Shown here: positions 5,801 to 6,230 of the stretch, piece after piece
How the letters are laid out: the number at the start of each line of letters is the position of its first letter
Numbering within the stretch: the first letter of the stretch is position 1
From: Acidobacteriaceae bacterium
GTDB taxonomy: Bacteria > Acidobacteriota > Terriglobia > Bryobacterales > Bryobacteraceae
NCBI GenBank assembly: GCA_019239585.1
Contig: JAFAZU010000017.1
Span: 1-6,230 of the forward strand
Direction of reading: 5' to 3'
DNA: 6,230 nt
Notes under the pieces: model-generated
Seen by the model: the letters and a program-made list of their open reading frames with translations, nothing else
Databases searched by the model: none
Told to the model about the DNA's origin: nothing
Translations under genes and position numbers: made by a program

Positions 5801-6230
5801 GCACGGAGCCGAATGTGCCGACAGTGCCTGGATTCGTCAGCGATAGGGTGGTGCCTTGGAAATCGGCAATCTGTAATTTGTTAGTGCGAGCACGAGCAAC
5901 GATGTCGTCATAAGCAGCCGCGAACTGCGCAAAGTTCATCCCATTCGCGTTTTTGACGTTGGGGACCATTAAAGATCGGTTGCCGTCTTTGCCCGCCACA
6001 TCAACAGCAAGTCCAATGTTGACCTGGTTGCGGACCACCCGAAACGGCTCTCCGCCATTCTCAGCAAAAGCGTGATTCAAAGCCGGATTCGACTTGACCG
6101 CTTTGACAATCGCCCAAGCAATCAGGTGGGTGAAGCTGAGCTTGCCCTTGCCCTGCAGCGTGCGCTGTTTGTTAATGAGATTGCGGTTCTCTTCCATGAC
6201 GCGAACCGGAACCTGGCGCTGCGAGGTGGC
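2832..6230 (-). CDS. kgd: Multifunctional 2-oxoglutarate decarboxylase/dehydrogenase E1 with fused E2 succinyltransferase domain (5' end outside window)
   Basis: This is a single open frame of 1132 codons from the right edge. The first visible residues, ATSQRQVPVRV followed by MEENRNLINKQ, are the start of the E2 catalytic domain, so roughly the first 100 residues are off-window. Numbered from that Met (codon at 6195-6197), the E2 domain spans about 1-200, with TNPGTVGTFGSVPRL near 121-135 and the catalytic DHRIIQGAESG at 178-188 (His179). An E1 N-terminal helical part follows (SYRIRGHL at 251-258, WDLDR at 285-289). Then come the thiamine-diphosphate region (AHRGRLNVL 421-429, FNPSHLE 483-489, GDAALIGQG 521-529, NNQIGFTT 554-561) and the transketolase-like C-terminal part (LPHGLEGQGPEHSSGRMERF 881-900, GRPAAASPAAG 1076-1086). 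The enzyme converts 2-oxoglutarate towards succinyl-CoA in the TCA cycle; family members can also release succinic semialdehyde. The last 18 residues form an unusual arginine/lysine-rich tail. No lipoyl domain is visible, so lipoyl groups would come from a partner protein, as in mycobacteria. Confidence 0.95.
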   Translation of the reverse strand, partial: ATSQRQVPVRVMEENRNLINKQRTLQGKGKLSFTHLIAWAIVKAVKSNPALNHAFAENGGEPFRVVRNQVNIGLAVDVAGKDGNRSLMVPNVKNANGMNFAQFAAAYDDIVARARTNKLQIADFQGTTLSLTNPGTVGTFGSVPRLVPGQGAIIATGAIDFPAEFAGASEETRALLGLSKVLMITCTYDHRIIQGAESGAFLAKLQQLLQGEDNFYEEIFRDLKIPYMPIRWQSDQQLSPGRYGAANTDVAKEAAVIQLVNSYRIRGHLLANTNPLGSDPAYHPELDPASYGLSIWDLDRPFLAGAVKAPSGAIASYMQTFETLREIVDRLRTTYCGSIGVEYMHIQDPEQKQWLQDRMEATTNLWKLDDSVRHRILNRLVQAEEFEQFLQTRFVGQKRFGLEGLESFIVVLDEILERAANDHVLEAVIGMAHRGRLNVLANIVGKSMVQVFSEFEGEPDPESVQGSGDVKYHLGASGIHHSANGKEVLVSVAFNPSHLEAVDPVVEGLVRPKQDRAGDTARARVLPILVHGDAALIGQGVVAETLQLSQLEGYTTGGTIHVVTNNQIGFTTNPLDSRSSVYSTDVALSVQAPVFHVNADDPEACLRTAQLAYDYRQRFKRDVFIDVIGYRRQGHNEADDPSYTQPVMYRKIKGTPTVTTQYSERLIREKFVNKDYVANLRNTSRTKLNEMYDQAKRRREDFVIEEFADAPFEQVHQPIPPTAADHSTLVKVIETCTTLPEGFNLHPKLKGLLEKRREVLKGAPIDWGFAETLAFGSLVLEGTPVRLSGEDVSRGTFTQRHLEFLDYETGESYIPLQHLAPNQVRFEAVDSLLSEYAVMGFEFGYSVADPLTLVMWEAQFGDFANGAQIIIDQFIASAEVKWNQPSGLVLLLPHGLEGQGPEHSSGRMERFLRLCAEENMQVCNCTTPAQYFHLLRRQMYGGNDRRGVRKPLIVFTPKFLLRYPKASSRLEELTSGTFQEVISDGQHLGNSVRRILLCTGKVYYDLVNKREELGRNDIAIIRVEQLYPFPLGRLTDILRRYSDAAEIFWVQEEPENMGAWYFIEEQMQPLINPKTTASSKRKVRYVGRPAAASPAAGAHKVHNDQQTALVAEAFTNTPGVVRKARRLVRKKR

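Noticed and set aside
2831..6230. Many short open frames in other phases across kgd, on both strands
   Set aside because: All lie within a continuous, family-matching coding frame and show no independent start signals or family resemblance.
1..6230. CRISPR arrays, tRNA or rRNA genes, insertion-sequence transposases
   Set aside because: I found no regularly spaced repeats, no cloverleaf-like gene and no transposase motif on either strand.

Overview
The window looks like a chromosomal segment of an acidobacterium. The main reason is the large minus-strand gene on the right. It encodes the fused E2-E1 form of 2-oxoglutarate dehydrogenase/decarboxylase (Kgd type), an architecture known mainly from Actinobacteria and Acidobacteria. 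The moderate base composition fits Acidobacteria better than high-GC actinomycetes. This assignment is an inference, because no rRNA or other marker is present.

Left third (1-1020, minus strand): remains of a small gene cluster, read right to left. First comes the 5' part of a DJ-1/PfpI-family gene with an intact ribosome binding site, truncated after about 95 codons. Next is a short-chain dehydrogenase (SDR) wrecked by a one-base frameshift in its cofactor motif and by an internal deletion that removed the catalytic centre. Then follows the apparently intact start of a MOSC-domain gene that runs off the left edge. A single open frame of 231 codons (192-887) crosses both broken genes and would be mistaken for one protein. 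A perfect 20-bp palindrome at 1001-1020, upstream of the DJ-1 start, looks like the operator of this cluster. No intact regulator gene lies beside it.

Middle (1021-2193): a stretch of about 480 bp without a convincing gene, then a minus-strand tautomerase-superfamily gene made of two fused 4-oxalocrotonate-tautomerase-like halves. Its best start is a GTG followed directly by a proline codon, which supplies the catalytic Pro1. Upstream of it sits a 97-bp nested inverted-repeat structure (2046-2142) of unknown nature.

Right (2194-6230): a plus-strand type II toxin-antitoxin operon (Phd/YefM antitoxin and PIN-domain VapC toxin, overlapping by ATGA). A promoter/operator palindrome lies immediately ahead of it. 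It converges on the 3' end of kgd with only 12 bp between the two stop codons. kgd fills the rest of the window and is cut at the right edge inside its E2 domain.

The genes do not form one pathway. kgd is core TCA-cycle metabolism. The TA module, the tautomerase and the decayed DJ-1/SDR/MOSC cluster are accessory. I see no clear evidence of a wholly new system. The least explained items are the nested inverted repeat, the orphan palindrome and the collapsed DJ-1/SDR locus.
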